A stretch of DNA of 64,000 nt from Coprinellus micaceus (GCA_951394405.1 OX596339.1:3348001-3412000); one strand, 5' to 3'. Shown: positions 37,949-49,823, counted from the first letter of the stretch. Numbers and translations: made by a program. The notes: generated from the sequence alone by a model not told the origin.

Positions 37949-39404
37949 ATGGACATCCCGCCTCTCCACACCAGCGGGACGTCTTCTGGAGGGACCTCTG
38001 TCCCCATTCAACCCCAGGACACTCGATACCAAGGGCCCCCGCGCCACCCCACTACAGAGTATATCATCGAACAAGCTGGCGATCCACAGAGACGCGTAGA
38101 TCAAAGGGCCGATGGCAAAGACTCCACAGTGGCAGGTGGGTCGGAGGGTCCTCAAGGGCTGGGTGCGGTGCGTTTCCAGGCCCCTCAGAGATCATCAGCA
38201 ACGACGACCCAAGAGAGCCCGAGCTGCGCTTGCAATTGCCATCCTGCAGGCCACGACCATTCAACGACATCCTCTTCCCCGATGCCACCACCACCAGCCC
38301 ACCAGCGCGATACTGCCCTTTCCGTTCCAGAGCAGAGGCAAGAAGTACGGGATCCCACGCGGGGTGGGGAGGGTACGCCGAGGGAGCTTGTCGAGGAGAA
38401 GACGCCAAGGCCATCCCAGTATGTTTTGCCAGAACAAGCCAGGGAGCCTAAACTGCAGCGAAACCACTCGATACTTTTGAAGGACAAGGATTCCACGTCG
38501 TCGAGTCAAGAACCTCTGTTACCCCGAGAGCTCCCGCCGAAGGACCACTCGACCTTTTCCCACGTCTCTGGTGGGCCGACAAGGATCCTCCTTGACGCAC
38601 CGCTCCCCACCTTACCCAGGGATGACAGGAACGATGGTGTGCAAGGGTTGAGGAGGGCGAGGACGCGGGATAGCATCTCCCCAGAGTATAACCCACGTCC
38701 GACACCGTCGCGGCAGCAGTCCGGCATAGATTGGATCGTCCCCGTTGAAGAGGACGAGAAGGTGCGCCTACTCGCGGTGGCACCGTGAAAGGTTGACTGA
38801 TCTCCTTGAATTATCGCCACAGAACCCTTATTCGCGATCCCCGAGAAAACGATTGACGGTTGCCGAAAGGCTTCAGCCTACCCTCGACATGGCCAAGGAG
38901 ATTCGAGAGAAGTTGGCGAAGAAGGCACGGTTCACAAAGTATCTCCAGAACGGGGCGATTGGGCTCCAAGTCCTTCTCGGTTCTTTGACAACGGGACTCT
39001 CTGCGGTGGCGACAACGGGGCGCCAGGTCAGTATTACTTCGTTCAAGGTTTTCAACGCACTTGCTAACTGGAAGGGCCGTGTGGAACATCATGGTGTGTG
39101 TAGATGGCAGTACAGACCACAATTCTCGGTGAGTTTGGAGCTCCGCCAGCATGGCCTCGTAACCTCTGACCCAAACGTACCAGGTGGCTTGACTACAATT
39201 GTAGCTTCGTACCTCGCAAAAACGCGCAACAGCGACGGGGCGGAGGGGGCTCGCGAACGGGTCAGCGGCCTTGACAGGTTCATTCGTACCTGCACTTCTT
39301 TCCTTTTGGATCACGGTTACAGCGACGACCCTATTCACGACAAAGTGGTGGCAGGGTTCCGGAGAGAGTTCGATGAGCTGTTGGATGACGGGCATGATCG
39401 GTGA
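37949..39404 (+). CDS. fungal SLATT-domain (2-TM) membrane protein, copy 2
   Basis: Paralogue of the gene at 24060-25580. The disordered N-terminal half starts MDIPPLHTSGTSSGG and carries ILLDAPLPTLPRDDR and SGIDWIVPVEEDEK at its end. Spliced onto this are SPRKRLTVAERLQPTLDMAK, IGLQVLLGSLTTGLSAVATT (helix 1), the 25-nt micro-exon MAVQTTILG, GGLTTIVASYLAKTR (helix 2), and the tail RVSGLDRFIRTCTSFLLDHG to ELLDDGHDR. The start at 37949 matches that of copy 1; an in-frame ATG at 37895 would add 18 residues not shared. The stop TGA at 39402 lies inside a sequence resembling a splice donor (GTGAGT), but the paralogue ends at the same place. Role unknown. Confidence 0.85.
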
Positions 39405-41150
39405 GTCGGGCCCTTCGTGATCGTGTTCTGATGTAGACTCACCCACCTCTCTGCGGTGAAATGTAAAGGGATAAGAACCACGGAGCTTCGAAGGCATAAC
39501 ACATTTCACCTTGATTCCGGCAACTGGTGCGCATTGGGAGCGAGCGAGGATATTGCATCATATACCACGGACACAGATACCCTACCTAACTTATCCTTCA
39601 CATCTTGCTCAATAGTATGCGTATCCTCGGGAGAATCACGTTGGATCATGGGGAGACTCCCGCCTACTGTGGTGGGTAAGAGGACGTCGCAGTACTTCTT
39701 CACCAGGTTACAAGTATTTAGGCGCCCGTGCTTGTGTTTGGCATCAGGGCTTCCACCACACACATCGGCGTCCGCTAGACTCGCCCCAAATTTCTGGGCC
39801 TCAACCACACCTTCGACCTTGGTACGAGTCACCCTGTTTTCCAATGCGTCATGTCTCCGCATTACACGACCCTCCGTCGCTCTGGTTCCCTGGCGATACG
39901 CCGCGCCACTCAGGCCATCCGAGGCGCTTTGACTTCCCCGCTGGAAAGTTGAAAAAACCTGGAAGTTTGACGATACGTCACACGGCTTCGTGTCTCCAAA
40001 GGTGAGTTGGCTGTTGCATTTCTATCACCCAGGGAGGAGACACAAATCCGACGAGTACTCCTCGAATTGACGGTGGACGTCCTTCAAAACCGGATCTGGT
40101 GCTCTGTTGACGCCCGATCGCTGCGAACCGGTGAGGTCGGTGCCGTTAAACGCACTTACCAACACGTCAGTGGGATGGCACCGGACGCCCAGCTGTGAAA
40201 CTCGGTGTTCATCAGCGCCGAAAAGGGTTAGAACGGGAAGAAGCTCTCTGTGCTGGGTATACACCAGCACACAAGTTGCCTTCGAAATCCATTGTATTCA
40301 CATCGGAAGTCCAGGGCGATGTCATGTTTCAGGGTGAGCGAGAAGCAGGTCCTATGACCATCGCCTAGTGAGAATCGTTGGTTCTTATCTTCGCAAGAAG
40401 GTAGGAGCTAGGGAAGGAAACCAAGGCCACTATAATCATCATCTGCCTTGTTTCCCTCATGCGCAGCGCAGCTGCTTCTGATGAAGGGATGGCTCAATGA
40501 ACTTCGATCATCTTCCAGAGGTGTTCTGTGGCGAACCCTTCGTTAAGGTATCTTTGGTGGCCTTCGCCCGTGAAACGAGATTCGAAACGGTGATACAGTG
40601 TATCTATCTTTGTCGGTGGCAGGAAGGCTCATTTGTCATTCTCTACCTAGGGCTGTTTACCTCCAAGCGCCCAGGACTTAGCCACACGCACTCCGATCAT
40701 CGATGGCCGCTACAGGGCCTCTTAATCACAGGGCGATAGTACCTGCCGCCCAGAAAGATTGCCGAAGGTGCATGGACTGGCAGTCTCGCCGGGGTGGGGT
40801 GTCCATGGGAACACTGTCCAATTGTGCTGCAATGTTCACGTATGTGGGCGGGTTCTCATCGTTTCAGGCTTCTCCTGACGAGGAAGACTGGCCGCTAGTG
40901 ACCGTGCCTTTGAGCGATTCCAAGCAGGTCCAAGCCATCTGTCGTCAATTCGCAATGATCATCAGGGCCCCGGAAGAAAGTCGCATGCAATTAACCCCTT
41001 ATGCTCCCATATCGCGTGTCGTCACCTTTGCCCCCGACAGTTTATTCCCGTCCTCGTTGCGGAAAGCTGTGCTGAGGACTCCCTTAAATGCAAAGCCCTC
41101 TGATCTCACCTTTTTTCCTCGTCGGGCTGGTCCCCACATTGCGAGTCTAG
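39405..41150. other. intergenic, no gene seen
   Basis: Frames of up to 158 codons overlap on both strands at 39456-39932 and 40703-41167, but no motif, helix pattern or phase-consistent exon chain was recognised. The 3' part contains the promoter of the next DUF6533 gene. Confidence 0.4.
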
Positions 41151-43145
41151 ATGACAGCATACACTGAAGTCCAGTGCGTCCCTTCATCCTGTGCCACCGA
41201 TTGAGCCGTGCTGAACTGTCGCCCTTGGTACAGATTCATACAATTTGCCTTCCAATACTCCAGCCTCGGTGAGTGAGGCATTGCCTCAGGCTCCATCGGG
41301 CGCCCGAGGAATATTTGTAGACGCTTATCTGACTTTGTCGCTCTTTGATAGCCTTGATTTACTATGACTATTTCCTGACCCTCCAACGCGAAGTCACCTA
41401 CGTTTGGAAGCGACCCTTCCACATCCTAACGGTGTTCTACTTCTTCTGTCGGTATTCGCTGGTATCGAACGTGATTTTCGCCCTGGGTCTGTACGACAAG
41501 TTCATTGGTGCAAGGGTGAGTCCTCCCGGCTATCATCCCAACTCAGCCAGAGGTTGATACTCATCGTCGTCGCCGTTGTGGTTCTCTTCCCGTCCTTATC
41601 GAGCAGTTAGTGTCAAGCTATTTCAAGCTTTGCTGTTACCACATCGCATCCGCCACCGTGTGTCCTCACCGTTTAATCCCCACAGCTGTGATACCGCCTA
41701 CATTGTCTCTGCTTCGTTCGGTGTTCTAGGGAGGATTGGAATCCTCTGTGAGTACTCCTCGAGCCCTCCACCGGCCGGTTGGTCCTGACCCAGGGTCTGC
41801 AGCGATTATTGGAACTCGAACGTGCGCCGTTTACCAGTACAACAAAATCGTCGTCGGCATATTCGGTCTGTTGGGTACATTCATCGCCGTCGTCGCTGTG
41901 GTGAGTCTGCTTACAATGCTGGCCCGGACTCCCGGAATTGACTGGCATGCCTGGACTCAAGGTTCACGTTCCAACCGTTTCCTGCACCGGGGCCGTCGTG
42001 GCTCAGAACCCAAAAGCCCGCATGTACGCCCCCGCACCCCGCTCTACCTGACCTACAAGCTTAGCTCGTGCCTGTAGCTCCACCGACCTTCTTTCTTCCT
42101 CTACCGTCGTCTTCGAGCTGCTTTCGACTATCTTTGTCGTCGCAGCGTGTGTCCGTAACCTCAAATCTACCGGAGGGTACCAAAGTCAAAAGAAGGGCCT
42201 GATCGGCTTGATGCTGAGGGAAGGTGCGCTCCCATTTCGACTCTCATGAGCCTGGCCTTGCCTGATACCGAACCCTTAGGTGTTGCTTACACGGCGTATG
42301 TTGTTTGGATCGCGATTCCTTCGTTGCCTAAACCTTTCCATTGATAGATTCGTCTCCACGTTGACCACAACAGCACTTGTCTTGAACTACGTAAGTCCAT
42401 CTGATAGTCTTACCTCTCAAAACGTTTGTTTACCTTCCTTTCATAATTAGGCCGCACCTGTATGTCCCTTTTGCCCCTCAAACACTGTCCCAGAGTGTTG
42501 ACCAGGCCCCGTCCACACAGCTCGGTTCATTCTTCCAGCGTCTTCTCAACGCCTACACTATCCCGTAGGTTCACTTCTTCACACCATCGTCCGACCTAAC
42601 TGACTCTCGTCTCCCACAGGATCTCCGGAATTGTAACAGCTCGCTTCCTTCTCCACGTCCGCGAATGGCAAGGCGGAAGCGGCGCCCAAGCTTCCCAATC
42701 TAAATTCGATATGAGCCTCAATGTCGAGGCTTTCGAGGACAACCAGACCTACCGCGAATTCTCCGATCGCACGCACATCAACGCCCCTCCAGGGCCAGAC
42801 GGAGAGCCTCCCTTCTTCCGACGCGGTAGCGACGACAGTAACATTTCCGACAGATCAGCACAAACCGTCGAAACCTTCGGAGGACATACCGACTTCGTCA
42901 CGGGGAAGAGTCACTTGCGGTCTGTAGCAGCCATGGACAACCCAAGCTTCCAGTGGTCGCACGCAGCGTCGGCGGGGCATGAACAGAATAACGGCAGCGA
43001 GAGGCAGAACTCGGTTGAGGCTCAGCCGGACGGTGCGAGGCCTAGGCAGGAGATGGTAATGAAGACGACAACGGGAGTTACAACGAGGATTACGGAGTGG
43101 GATTATAGGGCAAATCAAGGGGCTTCAACTTCGTACATGGTGTGA
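41151..43145 (+). CDS. DUF6533 multi-spanning membrane protein (copy C)
   Basis: The N-terminus spliced from three exons reads MTAYTEVQFIQFAFQYSSL then ALIYYDYFLTLQREVTYVW, the DUF6533 opening, followed by FYFFCRYSLVSNVIFALGL. Later helices: TAYIVSASFGVLGRIGIL, IIGTRTCAVYQYNKIVVGIF, VFELLSTIFVVAACVRNL and FVSTLTTTALVLNY. The region LLNAYTIP then ISGIVTARFLLHVREWQGG is shared with copies D and E. A long polar Ser/Asn/Glu-rich cytoplasmic-type tail ends in TEWDYRANQGASTSYMV. All junctions read so far are GT-AG and phase-consistent, so the gene looks intact. The start at 41151 is supported by the splice to QFIQFAF. Seven helices are plausible; function unknown. Confidence 0.85.
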
Positions 43146-43795
43146 AGCCCTGGGCGGTGGTGGTTCATGTCCCCAGCGTGGAGCGTGAACTTCTGACGCC
43201 ATCTCCCGCTTTCAAAGATAGGCTTTCGCTGCCGTTTTCTTTGTGGGCCCAATCTCGAGCAGATGCCTTCTGCAGCATCCGCCGACGACGCCGGAGAGGG
43301 GACGTGCTTCGCGCGCCGTGATAGACCCAGCCCACGTTGGTGATCAATCCCTCCCGAGTCCAGGACTCTTCGTCGTGATAGCGCAATAATGAGTAGTCTT
43401 CAAGCATCCTTCAAGGCATCCTCCCAGCATCACGTCCCTTCCCATGGTCGACTAGCCGTGTACATAGCGCATCGCGGCTGTAGCACACTACAGGATTTGG
43501 ACTAGTACGTAACACGAATGCAGACAGTGTGGACGATTCAATGGGTAGTCAAGGAAGCCACATTATCGCAAAGTTCAATACTGGAGTTGGGAGAACCACC
43601 TAGAACCACTCCAAAATTCAAGGCGGGTCTAGGAATATCGGGGCTAGAATGGCCTCAGAGTACAACTCTTGGCCCAGCAAAATATATGTGGTACAGGCCT
43701 CAAGGCCTCATCGGCAACTTGGGCTTCAAATATCGCATGTTAAATAGAATACAAGTACAGTTAACACACCGAAAGCGTCCAATGATTTTATGTGG
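43146..43795. other. convergent intergenic region between DUF6533 copies C and D
   Basis: Both flanking genes end here. No coding exon is supported; only short frames without motifs are present. Confidence 0.5.
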
Positions 43796-45439
43796 CTAGA
43801 ATGCACGTCCAATCTCCACGTCCCCACCCGTTCCGTCGCTGTTCCCCCCGTGATACGTCTCGTTCGAGGCTTCCGAGTCTCCATACCCATCCCGACCCCG
43901 TCGAGCGGCGCCCCTTCCGGCACTCAAATCCCTCATCTCGCTGTCCGTCGTTCCTTGCGTCCCATCCTTCGGCTTTGCAGCCTCCCCCTCCACGAACATC
44001 ATCTGGCTGGGCACGACCCCGCTGTCAGCTGGCGCATGAGCTCCGAAAGTCGTCGCCGAGAACTCTGATGTTCGTCCCGAGCCTTTCTGCCACTGACGCA
44101 GGTGGAGGAGGAACCGGACGCACATCATCCCCGAGATGGGGAGAGTGAGGGCGTTCAGGGAGCGTTGGGCGAAGGAGCCTGCGGGCGTTGTCTGGAAGGG
44201 ATAAGAGATGAGCAGGAAGAGGGTTTGAAGGTGCGAGTGGTAACGCACATAGACGAGGATCATAGCTGTTGTTGTGAAAAGGGATACGAATCTAAAGGAG
44301 GATGCCATCATGAGCATTGGAGATCTGGGTCGACGAGGGATGAGGGGCGTCAAGGCAGAAGCGTACCCCGTGTACAGTAACCCTTCGCGGAAGATGAAAA
44401 ACGCTAGGCCTTTGCGATTTATGGTGACTCTCCCAGATGCGGACATCTTCTTGGCTGATATTATACAACCGTACGCAAGGAAGAGTGTGGACATCAGCTC
44501 ATACACCACCGTCATGACGCTCAAGATGTCACCAGGTGAGGCTGAAGAGTATACTTGTCAGTGATGATGGAACAGGCTCCAGTAGTGCAGAGGTACAGTA
44601 CGCCTGGCAGAGTTCTGGGGTTAGTGATGATCTACGTATGTGCGGCAACATCGCGTACTTTGGAGGTTTACGCCCATTTCCAGTGCACGAGACGTACGGA
44701 ACGTGCGCCTAATTATAAACGCTCGTGAGCCGGGCTCAAGCGGAGAACCTCTGGCCACTCACAATTGAGAGGCCCATGACAGCCAGGCCGAGCAGCAGGA
44801 AGAAGGCGACGACGTATCGGTTGTGTTGGAACACTGCACATGTCCGTGCGCCCAAGATCGCTGCCAGCGTAAGGTTAGGTGAGGGGGCAACGGAATACTA
44901 GGATATGTTCGCGACCCACTCAAGATCCCAAGTCGACCTAGCATGCTGAGCGATGATGCGACGATATACGCGAAGTCACATCTTGGAATTGACCGTTAGA
45001 ATGACCGCCCGACTGGGGACGAAGCTCAGCTCACTACGCACGAAAACCATAGAGTCAGTGGAGTTCCGACGAGTAAGGGAAGCGCCGCGTACATACCCCT
45101 TTGCCGTCGAGTTTATTTACCAGTCCCAGAGCGAAGATAACGTTCGCGATGAGGGAGTACCGACAACACACTACGAGGAGCATAGCCCAGGACCACGGGC
45201 GCCGCCATATGTACTTCACCTCCCGTTCGAAAGTCAGGATGAAGTCATAGTAAATCAGCGCTATTTATTGACGATCAGGGCGACGACAAAGATTCACCGA
45301 CTGATGCAAGCACTCACTAATGCTGGCGTATTGGACCAAGAACTGAACGTATCTGCGACGGAAAGAATGCACATCAGCTTCAACGTACCGCGCAGTCAGC
45401 GAGGGGGCAAACGTACTGCGAGTAATTCGGATGCGCCAT
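43796..45439 (-). CDS. DUF6533 multi-spanning membrane protein (copy D)
   Basis: Start MAHPNYSQ, spliced to YVQFLVQYASI and then LIYYDFILTFEREVKYIWRR, the DUF6533 opening, followed by MLLVVCCRYSLIANVIFALG. The helix with ILGARTCAVFQHN and YVVAFFLLLGLAVMGLSIV follows. A donor at minus-strand 44671 (GGGC then GTAAAC) joins VSCTGNG to PSPGDILSVMTVVYELMST in phase 1. The gene continues with FREGLLYTG, FVSLFTTTAMILVY and SFAQRSLNALTLPISGMMC. The tail is polar and Gly/Asp-rich, ending DVEIGRAF. It is the closest relative of copy E (47916-49488), which lies in the opposite orientation. No disabling change seen. Function unknown. Confidence 0.83.
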
Positions 45440-46231
45440 GGCATGGGGGAAGGAAGCAAAGGACGTTGCTTTGATACCGTGAAGCGGAGTCCTCGCCCTA
45501 ATATAAGTGCGGTCGCCTGATGCTCCACTCCCGTTTGGATGCTGTGGTTCTGCGAAGACATTGTTCGGGAGCCACAAGATGGTTTGATCCCGCCTCGTCT
45601 CCAACTAGAACTGTGTACATAGGGTTGCCAACAGGGCTTCCCGCGTTTCACGTACTCGTCGGATTTCATTTCCTGTGGCCGTCATCATGATCAGAGGAAG
45701 TAGTTGAGCAATGTAGATCGATGATGGAAGGCCAGATGGAAACGGAGGGGAAGGGGCTTCTGGGCGCTTCGAGCCACTTCTTCTGGTACTCGAAGGCACC
45801 GTATATATCCAAGTACTTGATGCCCTTGAAGATCGATTGCCCAAGATAATCCATAGAGTGCGTTGGGGAGCTTCGTCTAATCGTGTCTGCTGACTGCGTT
45901 AACCTAAGTTTTCAGCCCATGGGATGGAGGCCGTGATCGAAATCCTGAGCGAATCGCCACTCCCCATGGTGCAGCTTCTGAGAAATGCGGAGGTGCCACG
46001 CCGTTTTGAGACAAGCGTGGAGGGTTGCTAGGAGGGTTATCTTGAGGGAGGTAGGGCGGGTAGACAGCAGGCGGGTTGGGTGCGATATGTGAGTTAAGAT
46101 AAGGTCCCTGGGTTGCCGCTGAGCCCGGGCGCTTCGAGGGCGATCCTCAAATAGAAACGGTGGGCGCTAATCTGATGCATTCTAGTAGCGCAAAGTACAT
46201 TTCGAGGGAACTTCTATTCACTCACTGGATT
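45440..46231. other. intergenic, no gene seen
   Basis: Promoter side of DUF6533 copy D and 3' flank of the Rossmann-fold gene. Minus-strand frames at 45605-45854 have no motif and overlap one another. Nothing else is supported. Confidence 0.4.
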
Positions 46232-47247
46232 TTACTCTAACCTGGCTTTCAACGGGGACAACCCAAACGTCCTCCAGAATTCCCTTGAATCCATGGCCCG
46301 GCCTAGCGTCTCGATGTTACGAGGGAGAGCTCGCACTCCTGTCTCTTCCATGAGCTCTCGGACCCATCTTGGGTGAGGACCACGCTCTGAATCTTCCTCG
46401 ATGCCACTCTCTTCAGCTTTATGCGATGGCAGACCCCACGCTGACGCCAAGTCCCACCAGTCGTACACCCGACCATCTGTGAGCAGCCAGCGCTGGCCTG
46501 CGGCCGTTTCGAAGTTGTCGTGCACGGCGATTATGCACCGAGCAAGGTCGGCGCCGTGGAGCATATGAATACTCCCCTGGAACATATTCAAGCCTCAGCA
46601 AGGCCTCACCGGATACGATCCTGCACAGCTGACCTTGTTCTTCAAGGCTTCCTTCGTGGGGGCAACGCGTCCTACCCAGTTACGCGTCGATCTCTGGCCT
46701 CCCCACAGTCCGGCTAGGTTGAATACTGTTGTCCTGAACTCTGGGAAGAGCCCCAACAGCTCTGTCTCTGCAATCGCCCGCTCGCCGGTCCCAACAGGGG
46801 TGTGGCGGTCATACCATTTGTTGGCGACGGGTTTGGGAGGGTCAGCAGAGTTTCTTGCAGAGCTTTTCCTCTGACCCTGCCTTCCCCGTCAGCCATAGAA
46901 GTCTCTTTATATCCTCGAGGACTCACGTCCCATACGCCCGTCGACCCCAACTGGATGAAACCAACCCGCCCTCCACTGGTCTTTCTTGTCTTGCTGTACA
47001 TCCTCACCAACCTCTCAGACGCTCCAGGCTTGGTAATGGGGAAGGTGATGACCACCGTCTTCGCGTCGGGAAGGCCAGTGTACAGGCTCTCATCGTCCGA
47101 ATCTGGGTCGAAGCCCCACTTTAGCGTCCCGTCGCGACCATCTCGAGTCGTGGCAACATATGTCAGAGATCGCTGCTGGCAGAGAGGTATGAGGAAGGTC
47201 GAGGTCCATCCTGCGCCAAGAATGAGGACGTCGAACGAAAGTTGCAT
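46232..47247 (-). CDS. NAD(P)-binding Rossmann-fold protein (extended SDR/epimerase-like)
   Basis: The N-terminus MQLSFDVLILGAGWTSTFLI carries a dinucleotide-binding GxGxxxxF-type loop directly after the first strand. ATTRDG marks the second strand and TVVITFPITKPG a later one. GRVGFIQLGSTGVW gives the strand with the Ser/Gly active-site region seen in YeeZ-like NAD-dependent epimerase relatives. After one intron come WYDRHTPVGTGERAIAETE and FNLAGLWGGQRSTRNWVGR, then GSIHMLHGADLARCIIAVH, the usual substrate-side motif HxxDxA. The end is FGLSPLKARLE at 46232. Start 47247 is chosen since the upstream part of the frame is not family-like. The reaction is unknown. It sits between the two inverted DUF6533 copies. 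Confidence 0.82.
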
Positions 47248-47915
47248 GGTAGCTCCCGTGAAGGTAGTATCTATGACGAAATTGCCAGCGGGGTTTGTCT
47301 CATTGGTGGCGCTCGGCAACGCCCGACGCGTTTGATCGCTGTAGGAGACGGTGAGCTCAAGGTATTGATCCTCCTTTTTTCCGCCCCACGACCAGCCACC
47401 ACGTTGAAATGACAACACACGAATATTCTTTGATAATTGGCCGAGCATTTCCAAGGACGCTGGAGCAAGATATCCGAGGCTTCAGAAAGCACCTACACGA
47501 GTATGGCGCTTTGTGCTTTCCCAGCGCTTGCAGCGTCATTGCTACCACTGGGAACTCGGATTCCGTGATCCTCAGCGCCCAAGAGGAGCAAAGAGACCAC
47601 CGCCTCTTGCAAAGTTCAAACATCACTGATCGACACCACCGAAGACACCTTATCGCCAACCCCGGGGAAATCGCTGAAAATCGTCGACAATTTCGTGACC
47701 TCGAAGGGGTTCAAGGGCTTGAGATGAGCCCCTGGCTCACTAGGGCCACAATCTATCTATATCTCGTGGAGAGCGGACCCATTGAATCTTCGCAGAGCCG
47801 TGAATCCCGAGCGGTAACGACGGTGCCTTCGACTTTGCACTATATAGACCAGGCCAAGAACATCTCGGCATGTAACCCACGAGCACCCTCCTTGTACGCG
47901 CCCTGGTGGTAATCG
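47248..47915. other. divergent intergenic region (Rossmann-fold gene / DUF6533 copy E)
   Basis: Promoters of both flanking genes are expected here. CACTATATAGACC near 47838-47850 is a candidate TATA element about 70 bp before the copy E start. A plus-strand frame at 47409-47912 has no motif and is not called. Confidence 0.4.
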
Positions 47916-49488
47916 ATGCCCCAGTTAAACTATTCGCAGTACGTCCTCCCTTTGGAGCTCCAAATGTATCTTGCTGAGTGGAGTTTCGCAGATATGTCCA
48001 GTTTCTAGTTCAGTACGCAAGCATAAGTGGGCACCCCAGTCCTGTTCGTTTCACCTCCCCCCTGATCGACAACCGGCAGCGCTCATTTATTATGACTTCA
48101 TCTTGACCTTTGAGCGCGAGGTGAAGTACATTTGGCGCCGGCCGCGCTCATGGGCGATGCTCCTCGTCGTCTGTTGTCGGTACTCCCTCATCGCCAACGT
48201 CGTTTTCGCTCTGGGTCTCGTCAACAAACTTGACGGCAAAGGGGTGGGTGTGCAACATGCTTCTTACATTCAGTACTTAGCTGACATCCTCACAGTGCGT
48301 CTGTTGAAACAGGTCCTCATGTCAGGCTTCCATTTTAAAATATCTTCCCAGGTGCGATTATGCGTATATCGTCGCCTCTTCACTCAGTATGCTGGGGCGC
48401 GTTGGGATTCTGAGTACGTACAGCCGGCGCTCCGAAGGTCTTGAGATTCTCACTCTGATACCGTAACTGTAGCGATCTTGGGCGCTCGAACGTGCGCCGT
48501 CTTTCAGCATAATCGGTTCGTCGTTGCGTTCTTCCTACTTCTAGGCTTGTCTGTGATGGGACTATCAATCGTGAGCGCTTCGCGTTTCCCGACCAAGAAT
48601 CTAGCTGATTCCGGCTTCCTAGGCCCATGTTCCATACGTTTCGTGTTCCGGGAAGGGACGGAAACCTCCAAAGTACGTCGCTCTGGCCGCCTGACCATAA
48701 CGATGATCTAACCAAAGATATTTTAGACGTACTGCAGTACTTCCCAGATACCCTTGATTTTGCTTTGCTAATATTTTCGCCTTTTAGCATCGCCTGGAGA
48801 CATCCTAAGCATCATGACGGTCATTTATGAGCTAATGTCCACCCTATTCCTCACCTATGGGTGCGTCGCCTCGGCGAGAAAGACTTCGGCATCTGGAACA
48901 TTCAGCTGGAATCGCAAGGGCTTGATCTTCCTCATTTTTCGGGAGGGATTGCTCTACGCTGGGTACGTTACAATGATTCCTCCGTAAGTCGCATAGCCAA
49001 CTTCACCTCTGAATTTTAGGTTTGTGTCCCTGTTCACAACATCAGCGATGGTCCTCGTCTATGTACGCCCATTTCTCCATCCTCCCGACCTTCTGTCCCT
49101 AATAGCCATGATTTTTTCGTACCTTACCCAGACCACAACTCCCGGCTCCTTCGCCCAACGCTCCCTCAACGCCCTCACGCTCCCCATCTCGGGCATGATG
49201 TCGGTTCGCTTCCTCCTTCACCTTCGACAGTGGCAGAAAGGAACATTGGTGGGAGAGTTCTCCGCTACGAATCTGTCGTATGACGTCCCGAGCGAGTTGA
49301 GGTTTGAGAGAAGCGAAAAGAGGGTGGAGGGAACGGTGGGTAGTGAGATGGATGTGGACATGGATGATTTGGGGACAAGGACGAGGAGGAATGGGGAGCA
49401 TGGGGTTGGTTATCGAGGGTCCACTGCGCCCTCAACGCGGGAACCAGGAGAGGTGGAGGGTGGAGGAGGAGATGAGGGAAGGGTCTGA
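47916..49488 (+). CDS. DUF6533 multi-spanning membrane protein (copy E), possibly impaired
   Basis: Start MPQLNYSQ, spliced to YVQFLVQYASI and LIYYDFILTFEREVKYIWRR as in copy D. Next are VVCCRYSLIANVVFALGLVN, YIVASSLSMLGRVGIL and ILGARTCAVFQHN, then FVVAFFLLLGLSVMGLSIV. After the small exon HVPYVSCSGKG the donor used by copy D (C then GTAAAC) is here C then GGAAAC (48660-48661), so the homologous intron lacks its GT. The next GT, 12 bp on, changes the phase. The remaining exons are open: SPGDILSIMTVIYELMST, FREGLLYAG, FVSLFTTSAMVLVY and SFAQRSLNALTLPISGMMS, with a Gly/Glu-rich tail. The gene may be a recent pseudogene or use another splice. Function unknown. Confidence 0.7.
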
Positions 49489-49738
49489 GGGCATGGGCGC
49501 TTATTTTAGGGGTACTTCTTCAACAGCTCCCCGTCACTCGCGCAACAGCTGCTATTGAACGGCGATACTATAGTACGCACTGCTAAAATCTACAGTGGTC
49601 TTACCTGTTTCCGTTCTCAGATGGAAGACTCAGACGGACTGGGGGAGATGCTTCTGGTTCACTGGTATGTTACCTGAAGGGCTGTGAGCACGGCACATGG
49701 CTTCCTCGAGGCATTGATGCTGTAAACACTCTCAGTGG

Positions 49739-49746
49739 TTTAAGTA
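49739..49746 (+). promoter_or_regulatory. TTTAAGTA core promoter element, microgene I
   Basis: TTTAAGTA preceded by CTCAGTGG, 85 bp before the microgene I start, followed by a CTCTCAACCACCA leader. The same octamer precedes all five microgenes. Confidence 0.55.
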
Positions 49747-49823
49747 TCCGATGTTTGTGTGAACGGAGCCAACAAAGCCTTCTCTCTCAACCACCATTTC
49801 GCCACCTATACTCGCTGAAAACC

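Noticed and set aside
39391..39410. Possible further exon of SLATT copy 2 via the GTGAGT overlapping its stop
   Set aside because: The paralogue ends at the equivalent residue without such a donor, and no family-like exon was seen downstream.
39456..41167. Plus-strand frames of 154-158 codons between SLATT copy 2 and DUF6533 copy C
   Set aside because: No membrane helices, motifs or consistent splicing; overlapped on the other strand by equally long frames.
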